DNA of 6,511 nt from Acidimicrobiia bacterium (GCA_019244985.1 JAFASB010000173.1:1-6511), one strand, 5' to 3'; positions 1-5,648 are shown, counted from the first letter of the stretch. The notes: a model not told the origin generated them from the sequence alone. Translations and numbers: made by a program.

Positions 1-76
1 CGCCGACGCGCTGCAGCGCTTTCTCGGCCGAGCGCAGGTTGCCGATGCCGTAGTCGAGAACGGCGATGCGCGCCAT
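1..76 (-). CDS. hisH: Imidazole glycerol phosphate synthase, glutamine amidotransferase subunit HisH (N-terminal fragment)
   Basis: Only the first 25 codons are inside the window; the gene continues past the left edge. The reverse strand starts ATG at 76 and reads MARIAVLDYGIGNLRSAEKA, the class-I glutaminase N-terminus of HisH (the family signature is a hydrophobic strand followed by DYGxGNL). HisH releases ammonia from glutamine and channels it to HisF, which makes imidazole glycerol phosphate and AICAR in the cytoplasm. The ATG abuts the hisB stop (TAGATG, no spacer), so it is probably read by translational coupling from the his operon. Only a weak AAAGG lies upstream, inside the hisB 3' end. 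The catalytic Cys-His-Glu triad is outside the window. Identity is confident despite the short length because the motif and the position after hisB agree. Confidence 0.9.
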   Translation of the reverse strand, partial: MARIAVLDYGIGNLRSAEKALQRVG

Positions 77-664
77 CTACAGCACGCCTTTGGTAGACGG
101 GACCGCCGATCCGTCGACGCGCACGGCATCGCGCAGACACCGGGCCACGCCCTTGAACGACGCCTCGAGCACGTGGTGGGGGTTCTTGCCGCTGATCTGG
201 CGCAGGTGCAGCGTGATCGCGGCGCTGGTGGCGAACGCCCGCCAGAATTCCTCCGCCAGCTGCGGATCGAACGGCGGCGTCCCCAACGGCTCGGGAGCGG
301 GCGACACCTCGTAGGCGAGGAACGGACGGCCCGAGAGATCGAGGGCTACGTCGATCAGCGCTTCGTCCAGCGGCAACGAGATCGACGCGAAGCGCCGGAT
401 GCCGGCCTTGTCGCCGAGCGCCTCGGCCAGCACGCCGCCCAACGCGATCCCGACGTCCTCGACGGTGTGGTGCGCGTCAACGTCGAGGTCACCCTTCGCC
501 TCGACGGACAGGTCGAGGCCGCCGTGCTTGCCGAGCTGGGCGAGCATGTGGTCGAAGAACGGAAGGCCCGTCGTCACCGACGCCTCGCCACTCCCGTCGA
601 CGTCGAGGCTGATGCGGATCGACGTTTCCTTGGTGGTGCGTTCGCTCTTCGCCTGCCGGGTCAT
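77..664 (-). CDS. hisB: Imidazoleglycerol-phosphate dehydratase HisB
   Basis: Monofunctional 195-residue enzyme that dehydrates imidazole glycerol phosphate to imidazole acetol phosphate. Manganese-binding signatures are visible in both halves of the internally duplicated fold: FFDHML around residues 36-41, DAHHTVED at 63-70 (H65, H66, E69), H153, and NPHHVLEASFK at 161-171 (H163, H164, E167). The C-terminus VPSTKGVL is the family's usual ending. The length matches single-domain HisB, so there is no fused histidinol-phosphatase as in enterobacteria. The start is ATG at 664 because the family-like sequence begins there, because GGAGG (672-676) sits 7 nt upstream, and because the ATG overlaps the hisC stop (ATGA). 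The same frame stays open far upstream through hisC, but that extension is an antisense-free artefact of high GC, not protein. Product goes to HisC, encoded just upstream. Confidence 0.97.
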   Translation of the reverse strand: MTRQAKSERTTKETSIRISLDVDGSGEASVTTGLPFFDHMLAQLGKHGGLDLSVEAKGDLDVDAHHTVEDVGIALGGVLAEALGDKAGIRRFASISLPLDEALIDVALDLSGRPFLAYEVSPAPEPLGTPPFDPQLAEEFWRAFATSAAITLHLRQISGKNPHHVLEASFKGVARCLRDAVRVDGSAVPSTKGVL

Positions 665-1713
665 GCGAGTACCTCCCCCAAGGCGGAGAGGAAGGCGTCG
701 TTCTCCTCCGCGGTTCCGACGGTGACGCGCAGGCAGCCCTCGAGACGCGGCCAGTTCGCGCAGTTGCGCACAAGCACCGAGCGCTCGACCAGCTCCTGCC
801 ACACCTTGTCGCCGTCCTTGGCGCGGGGACGGAACAGGATGAAGTTTGCGGCCGACGGCCAGACATCCACCGGGAGCTCGCCGAGGCCGGCGACGAGCCT
901 GCCTCGCTCCTCGACGATCGTCGACACCCGACTGTCCATCTCCGCGCGAAACCGGAGCGCGAGGCGGCCGGCGGCCTGCTTCATGGCGTCGAGGTGGTAC
1001 GGCAACAGCACGGCTTCGACGGCGGTGATGATCTCGGGCGGACCGACGAGATAGCCGAGGCGCGCCGCGGCCATCGACCACGTCTTCGAGAACGTGCGGA
1101 TGACGACCAGCGGCTTGCCGTCTTCGATCTGGTCGACCGCCGAACCCGGAGCGAACTGGCCGTACGCCTCGTCGACGACGACAAGACCGGCGCCGAGCGA
1201 GAGGACGCGTTCGATTGCCTCGGGCGGCTCGAGCCGCCCCGTGGGGTTGTTGGGCGAGCACAGGAACGTGATCGCCGGCTGCTCGTTGCCGACGAGCCGG
1301 TCGAGCTCCGTCATGTCGAGCGCGAAGGTTTCGTCGCGCTCGCCCTCGACCACCTCGGTACCGGTGATGCGGGCGATGTGCGAGTGCATGAGGTACGTGG
1401 GTCGGAACACCGCGGCCTTGCGCCCCGGACCGCCGAAGGCCAGGCACAGGGCCTGGATCACCTCGTTGGAGCCGTTGGCCGCGAGCACCTGCTCGGGGTC
1501 GACGCCGTGCAGGGCACCGATGGCGCGTCGCAGCTCGAGCGCGTCGCGCTCGGGATAACGGTGGAACGCGGTGCCGCGCAGCTCGTCGAGCAACGCCTCC
1601 CGCCACGCGTCCGGCGGCGGATACGGCGACTCGTTGGTGTTGAGCCGGACCGCCACGTCGACCTGTGGCGAGTGGTAGCCCTCGAGGGTGCCGAGGTCGT
1701 CGCGCAGCTTCAT
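661..1713 (-). CDS. hisC: Histidinol-phosphate aminotransferase HisC
   Basis: PLP-dependent fold-type I aminotransferase of 350 residues that converts imidazole acetol phosphate plus glutamate to histidinol phosphate. Visible motifs are LNTNESPY (24-31, substrate-binding N-terminus), NGSNEVI (80-86, PLP phosphate), SPNNPTG (153-159), DEAY (181-184, Asp to the pyridine nitrogen), TFSKTWSMAAARLGY with the Schiff-base Lys at 210, and LRVTVGT (328-334) with the carboxylate-binding Arg at 329. The length is normal for HisC. The start is ATG at 1713, overlapping the hisD stop as ATGA; a GGGG about 6 nt upstream is a poor ribosome site, so re-initiation after hisD is likely. It overlaps hisB by 4 nt at its own end. 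An aromatic or other HisC-like aminotransferase could share these motifs, but the his operon context settles the assignment. Confidence 0.97.
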   Translation of the reverse strand: MKLRDDLGTLEGYHSPQVDVAVRLNTNESPYPPPDAWREALLDELRGTAFHRYPERDALELRRAIGALHGVDPEQVLAANGSNEVIQALCLAFGGPGRKAAVFRPTYLMHSHIARITGTEVVEGERDETFALDMTELDRLVGNEQPAITFLCSPNNPTGRLEPPEAIERVLSLGAGLVVVDEAYGQFAPGSAVDQIEDGKPLVVIRTFSKTWSMAAARLGYLVGPPEIITAVEAVLLPYHLDAMKQAAGRLALRFRAEMDSRVSTIVEERGRLVAGLGELPVDVWPSAANFILFRPRAKDGDKVWQELVERSVLVRNCANWPRLEGCLRVTVGTAEENDAFLSALGEVLA

Positions 1714-2999
1714 TTGCGGCCCCGCAGACGGACCGACTCGGCGTGGGCCGGCAGACCTTCTTCTTCGGCGATGGCGGCGACGTGCGGAGCCAGGCGCGCC
1801 AGGGCACCCTCGCCGAGGCTCACGACGTGGATCCACTTCAGGAAGTCGTCGACGCGCAGGGCGCTGCTGAACCGCGCCGTGCCGAACGTCGGCAGCACAT
1901 GACTGGGCCCGGCCACGTAGTCGCCGACCGACGCGGGCGCGTCGATGCCACAGAACACAGCGCCGGCGTTGCGGACGAGCGGCAGCAGCGACTCGGGTTC
2001 CGCGTTCATCAGCTCGAGGTGTTCGGGGGCGATGGCGTTGAAGACCGCCGCGGCCTGCTCGGGACCGTCGACGACGACCGCGTAGCCGCCTCCGTCCAGC
2101 GTCGACTCCAGGTCGGCGCGGCGGGGCGACTCGGCCACGAGCCGCGTCACGGCGTCGCTGACGGCGTCGGCCACCCCTTCGGACCACGTGATCAGCCACG
2201 CCAGCCCGTCGGGGCCGTGCTCGGCCTGGACGACGAGGTCAATCGCGGCGTAGTCGGCAGGGGTGGTGTCGTCGGCCACGACGACGACCTCGGACGGGCC
2301 GGCGAACGCCGCTGGCAGGCCGACCGCGCCTTCGGCGCCCACCTCTCTCTTCGCCGTCGCCACGTAGACGTTGCCGGGGCCCACGATGACGTCGACGGGC
2401 CGGATGCTCTCGGTGCCGTACGCCAAGGCGGCGATGGCCTGCGCACCGCCGACGGGGTGGACCTCGTCGACGCCCGCCAGGGCGGCGGCGGCGAGGATGC
2501 CTGCGGGCACCTTGCCATCGGGGCCCGGCGGGGAACACACCACCACCTCGCTCACGCCGGCGACATGGGCGGGCACGGCGGTCATCAACACGGTCGACAC
2601 CAGGGGCGCCCGCCCACCCGGGACGTACACGCCCGCCCGTTCGACCGGTCGCGCCAGCTCCCTGATGGTGACGCCCTCGCGCTCGTGGACGGCGTCGTCG
2701 CGCAGCTGGGAGCGGTGGTAGGCGTCGATGGCGGCCTTGGCCGCCTCGAGCGCCTCGCGCAGCGGCGCGGGGGTGGCGGCCAGCGCCTCGACCAGCGCCT
2801 TGGGGTCGACGGTGAGTTCCTCGACGGCCGCGCCGTCGAAGCGCTCGGTGTACTCGCGGACGGCCGCGTCGCCTCGCTTCTTGACCTCGGCGAGGATCTC
2901 GCGCACGGCCTCGACCGGCGCCGCGCCCCCGAGGTCGGGTCGGGGCAGCCGGTCACCGATGTCAGTGCCGGCGCCGCGAAGATCGAGCCGGGCGAGCAT
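1710..2999 (-). CDS. hisD: Histidinol dehydrogenase HisD
   Basis: Zinc-dependent, NAD-linked enzyme of 429 residues that oxidises L-histidinol to L-histidine in two steps. Motifs in order are PGGRAPLVSTVLMTAVPA (127-144), GGAQAIAALAYGT (184-196), VGPGNVYVATAKREVG (206-221), AGPSEVVVVAD (233-243), QAEHGPD (258-264), APEHLEL (324-330) with the catalytic E326 and H327, GDYVAGPSHVLPT (359-371) and HAESVRLR (419-426). Zinc ligands by family analogy are Q258, H261, D360 and H419. The stretch between AKREVG and AGPSE (EGAVGLPAAF) departs from the GIDxxAGPSE wording common in proteobacteria. It is the first gene of the minus-strand operon in this window. The start is ATG at 2999. AAAAGGAG lies upstream but 18 nt away, too far for a normal ribosome site, while TACCAT ends 6 nt before the ATG, which suggests a leaderless message. 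Confidence 0.97.
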   Translation of the reverse strand: MLARLDLRGAGTDIGDRLPRPDLGGAAPVEAVREILAEVKKRGDAAVREYTERFDGAAVEELTVDPKALVEALAATPAPLREALEAAKAAIDAYHRSQLRDDAVHEREGVTIRELARPVERAGVYVPGGRAPLVSTVLMTAVPAHVAGVSEVVVCSPPGPDGKVPAGILAAAALAGVDEVHPVGGAQAIAALAYGTESIRPVDVIVGPGNVYVATAKREVGAEGAVGLPAAFAGPSEVVVVADDTTPADYAAIDLVVQAEHGPDGLAWLITWSEGVADAVSDAVTRLVAESPRRADLESTLDGGGYAVVVDGPEQAAAVFNAIAPEHLELMNAEPESLLPLVRNAGAVFCGIDAPASVGDYVAGPSHVLPTFGTARFSSALRVDDFLKWIHVVSLGEGALARLAPHVAAIAEEEGLPAHAESVRLRGRK

Positions 3000-3005
3000 C
3001 AGACG

Positions 3006-3011
3006 ATGGTA
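3006..3011 (-). promoter_or_regulatory. Putative -10 box of a leaderless hisD promoter (TACCAT)
   Basis: On the reverse strand TACCAT is followed by six bases (CGTCTG) and then the hisD ATG, so a transcript starting about 7 nt after the hexamer would begin at the A of the start codon. No convincing -35 hexamer is visible at 16-18 nt. The same spacing recurs at nth, mshD and the VIT gene. If correct, the his operon has no 5' leader and so cannot carry a his leader peptide, T-box or riboswitch here. Confidence 0.5.
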
Positions 3012-3038
3012 CCGAGGCTCCTTTTCGTGACCGTGGGG

Positions 3039-3044
3039 TAGACC
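3039..3044 (+). promoter_or_regulatory. Possible -10 box (TAGACC) for the small plus-strand gene
   Basis: TAGACC lies exactly six bases before ATG 3051. It has the TA of the TANNNT pattern but a C in place of the final T, so it is weaker than the other candidates. It is back-to-back with the hisD -10 at 3006-3011; inferred transcription starts (2999 and 3051) are 52 bp apart and the two -35 regions would overlap. Confidence 0.3.
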
Positions 3045-3050
3045 GTGCCA

Positions 3051-3236
3051 ATGCCGTCAGACGAGGCCGAGCTGTCGTCGATCACGACCGCGCTCGACGA
3101 GCTGCGCCGTCGCATCACGACGCTCGCCGAACGCAACGCGGGGACCGAGGACGAGACGGTCGCCCAGGGGCTGTTCGACGTCGAGCGGACGTTGGGCGAG
3201 GCGCTCCGCCGGCTGGCGCGGCTCGGTCCCTCGTAA
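3051..3236 (+). CDS. Small helical protein of unknown function
   Basis: I do not recognise this 61-residue protein. It starts MPSDEAELSS and is composed mostly of two charged, leucine- and arginine-rich stretches (about residues 5-28 and 34-57) separated by a Gly/Thr/Glu-rich turn. Hydrophobic residues spaced every 3-4 positions suggest a helical hairpin or short coiled coil; there is no signal peptide, membrane segment, cysteine or metal motif. It is acidic at the front and basic in the helices. A GTG at 3045 could add two residues (MPMPSDEA), and GGGG at 3034-3037 would suit that start; I prefer ATG 3051 because TAGACC sits six bases before it, as at neighbouring starts. It is divergent from hisD and convergent with nth, and its stop codon contributes to the A-run beside the 3241-3268 hairpin. 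It is probably real, since the composition looks protein-like and no longer gene competes here. Confidence 0.7.
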   Translation: MPSDEAELSSITTALDELRRRITTLAERNAGTEDETVAQGLFDVERTLGEALRRLARLGPS

Positions 3237-3268
3237 AACAGCGGCGGCGCCCCGAGGGGCGCCGCCGC
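3235..3268 (-). terminator. Strong GC hairpin with T-run on the minus strand: likely nth terminator
   Basis: GCGGCGGCGCCCC (3241-3253) and GGGGCGCCGCCGC (3256-3268) are perfect inverted repeats with a GA centre, effectively a 12-bp all-GC stem with a CGAG tetraloop. Reading the minus strand, the stem is followed by TGTTTTA, a short U-run, so it fits an intrinsic terminator for nth, whose stop is about 85 nt away. Reading the plus strand, it follows the small gene's stop by 4 nt but no U-run comes after it, so plus-strand termination would depend on the hairpin alone. Confidence 0.7.
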
Positions 3269-3275
3269 GGGCGGA

Positions 3276-3327
3276 CCGGGTGGCGGAACCCGGCGACCGC
3301 CGGCGAGGATCAGGTGGCGGGAACCTG
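3276..3327. repeat. Two small hairpins sharing a GGCGG(G)A loop
   Basis: CCGGGT (3276-3281) pairs with ACCCGG (3288-3293) around loop GGCGGA. CAGGT (3311-3315) pairs with ACCTG (3323-3327) around loop GGCGGGA. The core GGTGGCGG(G)AACC is therefore repeated about 34 nt apart, with stem bases changed in a compensating way. They lie between the nth stop and the big hairpin, on whichever strand is transcribed. Function is unknown; chance similarity in GC-rich DNA is possible. Confidence 0.4.
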
Positions 3328-3352
3328 GTCCTGCACCCAGATTGAACGCCCG

Positions 3353-4042
3353 CTACACCGATTTCGTTCCCCCGCTCCTCTTGTTTTGGGGGCGCACAGT
3401 CGACGAAGGGCAGAAATCGTTCAGCACGCACTCCTCGCAGCGCGGCTTGCGGGCGATGCACACCTTTCGGCCGTGCAGGATGAGCCGCAGGCTGAACGTC
3501 CCCCGCTCTGCGGGGGGCACGATGGCGTTGAGGTCCTCCTCGATCTTCACGGGGTCGCTGGCCGCCGTGAGCCCCAGCCGGCGGCTCAGGCGGGTCACGT
3601 GGGTGTCGACGGGGAGACCGGGCGAGCCAAACCCCACGCTCAGGACGACGTTGGCGGTCTTGCGGCCGACCCCGGGCAGGGTGACGAGATCGTCCATGGC
3701 GTCGGGAATCTCCCCGCCGAACCGCTCCTCGACGGCCTGAGCCATCCCGAGCAGGCTCTTCGTCTTTTGCCGGAAGAACCCCGTGGACTGGATGATGCGC
3801 TCGACGTCCTCGGGGTTGGCTGCCGCCAGGTCGCCGGCGGTCGGATACCGCCGGAACAGCTCCGGGGTCACCATGTTCACCCGTTCGTCGGTGGTCTGGG
3901 CCGACAGGATCGTTGCGGCCAGGAGTTGGAACGGCCCGTGGTGGACGAGAGCGCACAAGGCCTGCGCAGTCCCCGGGTACTCCTCACTCAGGCGGGCGAT
4001 TGTCTCTCGGGCCCGACCTTTGGGCGACCTGGGGATTGCCAC
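3353..4042 (-). CDS. nth: Endonuclease III (DNA glycosylase/AP lyase)
   Basis: A 229-residue base-excision-repair enzyme that removes oxidised pyrimidines and cleaves at abasic sites. The helix-hairpin-helix is LPGVGRKTANVVL at 122-134, with the catalytic lysine at 128, followed by the catalytic aspartate at 146 in VDTHV. LSAQTTD (46-52) matches the conserved DNA-contact segment. The C-terminus has the [4Fe-4S] loop with cysteines at 195, 202, 205 and 211, spaced C-x6-C-x2-C-x5-C. The presence of the Lys/Asp pair and the cluster favours Nth over MutY or AlkA. The start is GTG at 4042: an in-frame TAA lies 9 nt upstream, no ribosome site is present, and TAACGT sits exactly six bases before the GTG, so the message is probably leaderless. 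A 17-residue basic and polar tail follows the cluster. It is divergent from the rpf-like gene and convergent with the small gene; it appears to be monocistronic. Confidence 0.96.
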   Translation of the reverse strand: MAIPRSPKGRARETIARLSEEYPGTAQALCALVHHGPFQLLAATILSAQTTDERVNMVTPELFRRYPTAGDLAAANPEDVERIIQSTGFFRQKTKSLLGMAQAVEERFGGEIPDAMDDLVTLPGVGRKTANVVLSVGFGSPGLPVDTHVTRLSRRLGLTAASDPVKIEEDLNAIVPPAERGTFSLRLILHGRKVCIARKPRCEECVLNDFCPSSTVRPQNKRSGGTKSV

Positions 4043-4048
4043 AAAAGG

Positions 4049-4054
4049 ACGTTA
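4049..4054 (-). promoter_or_regulatory. Putative -10 box of a leaderless nth promoter (TAACGT)
   Basis: The reverse strand reads TAACGT-CCTTTT-GTG, six bases between the hexamer and the start codon. Transcription would begin at the G of GTG 4042. The region lacks a Shine-Dalgarno sequence, which agrees with leaderless translation; no good -35 is visible. Confidence 0.5.
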
Positions 4055-4079
4055 GGCGCACCCCTGGGCTGGGGAATGC

Positions 4080-4109
4080 TTGCCGTCAGCTAGCACGATC
4101 CGGTATACT
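4080..4109 (+). promoter_or_regulatory. Sigma-70-like promoter of the rpf-like gene
   Basis: TTGCCG (4080-4085) and TATACT (4104-4109) are separated by 18 nt, a good match to housekeeping -35/-10 boxes and conspicuous in such GC-rich DNA. The predicted start is near 4116, giving a leader of about 83 nt before ATG 4199. This is the only promoter in the window with both hexamers recognisable. Confidence 0.55.
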
Positions 4110-4124
4110 GCTAACTATTGCAAG

Positions 4125-4140
4125 CGCCGAGCGTTCGGCG
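4125..4140 (+). promoter_or_regulatory. Leader hairpin upstream of the rpf-like gene
   Basis: CGCCGA (4125-4130) and TCGGCG (4135-4140) form a perfect 6-bp stem with a GCGT loop, about 9 nt into the predicted transcript. It may stabilise the 5' end of the mRNA. There is no U-run, so it is not an intrinsic terminator. The leader is too short for the c-di-AMP (ydaO-type) riboswitch known upstream of some actinobacterial rpf genes. Confidence 0.35.
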
Positions 4141-4153
4141 ACGGTGTGGAGGA

Positions 4154-4193
4154 TCCCCGTCCGAGAGCGCTCCCCGACCCCGATGACGGAGGA
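4154..4193 (+). promoter_or_regulatory. Possible Shine-Dalgarno-sequestering hairpin before the rpf-like gene
   Basis: The ribosome site GGAGG (4188-4192) lies six bases before ATG 4199. TCC-CCGTC (4154-4161) can pair with GACGG-A-GGA (4185-4193): eight base pairs with A4190 bulged and a 23-nt loop, covering the entire ribosome site. This would make translation depend on opening the stem. The pairing is seen in the sequence; a regulatory role is inference. Confidence 0.35.
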
Positions 4194-4198
4194 CTTTC

Positions 4199-4675
4199 AT
4201 GTCCCGCACCGCCACCGGGGCCGTGTTCCTCTCCGCCCTCGTCGCACTTATCGTCGGCCCGGAGCTGGGGTTCGGTCCCATCACTGCAACCGGCCGCGCC
4301 GACACACGGCCCCACACAGTCCCCCAGGCCACGGTCATGGTCCTGGTCCCACCCTTCATCCCGCAGCCAGCGCCCCCTCCGCCGCCGCCGGCACCGCCCC
4401 GTGTGGTCGCCCCACCGCGCCCAGCGGCAGCGGCAGCGGTGGCAACGGGTGACGTATGGGCCCGCCTGCGGGCCTGCGAGAGTCCCACCAACGGCGGCAC
4501 CCGCTACCGCGGCTACTACCAGTTCAGCCAGTCGTCCTGGCAGTCGGTCGGCGGCTCGGGCGACCCGGCCGCGGCCCCGCTCGAGGAGCAGACCGCCCGG
4601 GCCCAGATGCTCGCCGCACGCTCGGACCCGTATCACCAGTGGCCGGTCTGCTGGCCCAGGGCGGTCAGCGCCTGA
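4199..4675 (+). CDS. Secreted resuscitation-promoting-factor-like transglycosylase
   Basis: A 158-residue exported protein with a C-terminal Rpf domain, a lysozyme-like fold that cleaves peptidoglycan and promotes regrowth of dormant actinobacterial cells. A hydrophobic signal segment spans about residues 7-20, with possible cleavage near GRA-D (32-35). Residues 51-75 are proline-rich, with a run of six prolines, then an Ala run and the Rpf domain from about 85. DVWARLRACES (85-95) carries the catalytic glutamate E94 directly after C93; C93 and C151 (WPVC) would form the family's disulfide. GYYQFSQSSWQSVGG (105-119) and LEEQTARAQ (128-136) match the fold. The segment between E94 and the QF motif is about four residues shorter than in typical Rpf (which read ESGGNW..NTGNGYYGGLQF) and lacks the GGNW and GGLQ wording. 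The start is fixed by GGAGG at 4188-4192. mshD follows 13 nt downstream. Confidence 0.88.
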   Translation: MSRTATGAVFLSALVALIVGPELGFGPITATGRADTRPHTVPQATVMVLVPPFIPQPAPPPPPPAPPRVVAPPRPAAAAAVATGDVWARLRACESPTNGGTRYRGYYQFSQSSWQSVGGSGDPAAAPLEEQTARAQMLAARSDPYHQWPVCWPRAVSA

Positions 4676-4676
4676 G

Positions 4677-4682
4677 TAACTT
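4677..4682 (+). promoter_or_regulatory. Putative -10 box of a leaderless mshD promoter (TAACTT)
   Basis: TAACTT begins one base after the TGA stop of the rpf-like gene (4673-4675) and is followed by GCGGCC and then GTG 4689, again six bases. No ribosome site is visible before the GTG, so mshD may have its own leaderless transcript even though it is only 13 nt from the preceding gene. No -35 match is evident. Confidence 0.45.
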
Positions 4683-4688
4683 GCGGCC

Positions 4689-5645
4689 GTGTCCCTGCCC
4701 CGCGTCGAGGTCAAGCGCCAGATGGGGCGGGGCGACATCGACGCCGTCTCCGCCCTCCTCGATGTGGCCGCCGCGATCGACGGGCACCGGGCCCTGGGCG
4801 AGCACCAGTGGCTGGACCTGGTGCAGGGCGGCCGCGAGGGGTTCGCGGGCCTGGTCGCCTGGGAGCCCGGGCACGACCATCCCGTCGCCTACGCCCAGGT
4901 AACCCGGGGCGTCGCCGACGGCTCCTGGGCCCTCGAGTTCGTCGTCGACCCCCACCACCGTGACCGCCTGGCCACCATCGGCCACGAGGTCGTCGGCGAG
5001 GCCATCGCCATCGTCGGCGCCGAGGGCGGCGGCCACGTGCACATGTGGGTGCCCAAGCCCACGCCCGCCCACGACGCCATCGCCGAGGCCGTCGGACTGA
5101 GGCGCGGGCGCGAGCTGTTGCAGCTCCGGCGTCCGTTGCCCGTCGACGACGCCCACCGCTACGGCTCCGAGCCGCTCCCGGTCCGCGCGTTCATTCCAGG
5201 CCGGGACGAGGAGGCGTGGCTGGAGGTCAACAACCGCGCCTTCCGCCACCACCCCGAGCAGGGCGGCTGGGATCTCGAGACGATCAAGAATCGTGAGGCC
5301 CAGCCGTGGTTCGACCCCGACGGCTTCTTGCTCTACGAGCAGGACGGGCGCCTGGCCGGGTTCTGCTGGACGAAGATCCACCGCGACGTCGCGCCCCATC
5401 TCGGGGAGATCTACGTGATCGGCACCGACCCCGACTTCGAGGGTCGCGGATTGGGGAGGCGGCTCGTGCTTGCCGGTCTGGATTGGCTGGCCGGCAGGGG
5501 CCTCACGGTTGGGATGCTCTACGTCGACGCCGCCAACGAGGGCGCCGTCCACCTCTACGAGAAACTCGGCTTCACCGTCGACCACATCGACCGCGCGTAT
5601 GTGGGCGATGTCAGAGCGAAGCTCGACATCCCCCACCGAAACTAG
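4689..5645 (+). CDS. mshD: Mycothiol synthase MshD (tandem GNAT acetyltransferase)
   Basis: A 318-residue enzyme that acetylates the cysteine amine of Cys-GlcN-Ins with acetyl-CoA, the last step in making mycothiol, the main low-molecular-weight thiol of actinobacteria. Two GNAT domains are recognisable: a degenerate N-terminal one (about 5-150) and the active C-terminal one (about 163-310). Family hallmarks are NNRAFRHHPEQGGW (181-194), LGEIYVIGTDPDFEGRGLG (238-256) with the acetyl-CoA pyrophosphate loop GRGLGRR at 252-258, and LYVDAANEGAVHLYEKLGF (277-295). Length agrees with known MshD proteins (about 300-320). The N-terminal domain lacks a clear RxxGxG loop, as expected for its non-catalytic role. 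The start is GTG at 4689 because coding similarity extends to the N-terminus and TAACTT precedes it by six bases; an ATG at residue 12 would remove part of the first strand. The other mycothiol genes (mshA, B, C) are not in the window. Confidence 0.93.
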   Translation: MSLPRVEVKRQMGRGDIDAVSALLDVAAAIDGHRALGEHQWLDLVQGGREGFAGLVAWEPGHDHPVAYAQVTRGVADGSWALEFVVDPHHRDRLATIGHEVVGEAIAIVGAEGGGHVHMWVPKPTPAHDAIAEAVGLRRGRELLQLRRPLPVDDAHRYGSEPLPVRAFIPGRDEEAWLEVNNRAFRHHPEQGGWDLETIKNREAQPWFDPDGFLLYEQDGRLAGFCWTKIHRDVAPHLGEIYVIGTDPDFEGRGLGRRLVLAGLDWLAGRGLTVGMLYVDAANEGAVHLYEKLGFTVDHIDRAYVGDVRAKLDIPHRN

Positions 5646-5648
5646 AGC

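Noticed and set aside
77..1807. A 576-codon minus-strand frame covering hisB and most of hisC as one protein
   Set aside because: Only the part from ATG 664 is HisB; the upstream portion is an alternative frame of hisC, rich in Arg/Pro/Ala with no family motif. A good ribosome site and an ATGA overlap place the real start at 664.
661..2199. N-terminally extended HisC starting within hisD
   Set aside because: Residues before MKLRDDLG are an Arg-rich shadow of hisD. The HisC family begins at 1713, which overlaps the hisD stop.
3018..3025. AAAAGGAG as the hisD ribosome-binding site
   Set aside because: It lies 18 nt from the only suitable start codon, and no ATG, GTG or TTG in frame lies closer, so the spacing is wrong for ribosome binding.
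173..3041. Long plus-strand frames opposite the his genes (173-1054, 994-1902, 1665-3041)
   Set aside because: They are antisense shadows typical of GC-rich coding DNA: His/Arg/Gly-rich, no recognisable domains, and entirely opposite well-identified enzymes.
3314..4093. Plus-strand frame opposite nth and a minus-strand frame of 299 codons at 3057-3956
   Set aside because: Both mirror nth or the small gene in other frames and show low-complexity composition without motifs; Nth's catalytic and iron-sulfur residues prove the other reading.
4110..4198. c-di-AMP (ydaO-type) riboswitch before the rpf-like gene
   Set aside because: The leader is about 83 nt, shorter than that riboswitch, and does not show its multi-helix architecture. 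Only a simple hairpin and a ribosome-site stem are visible.
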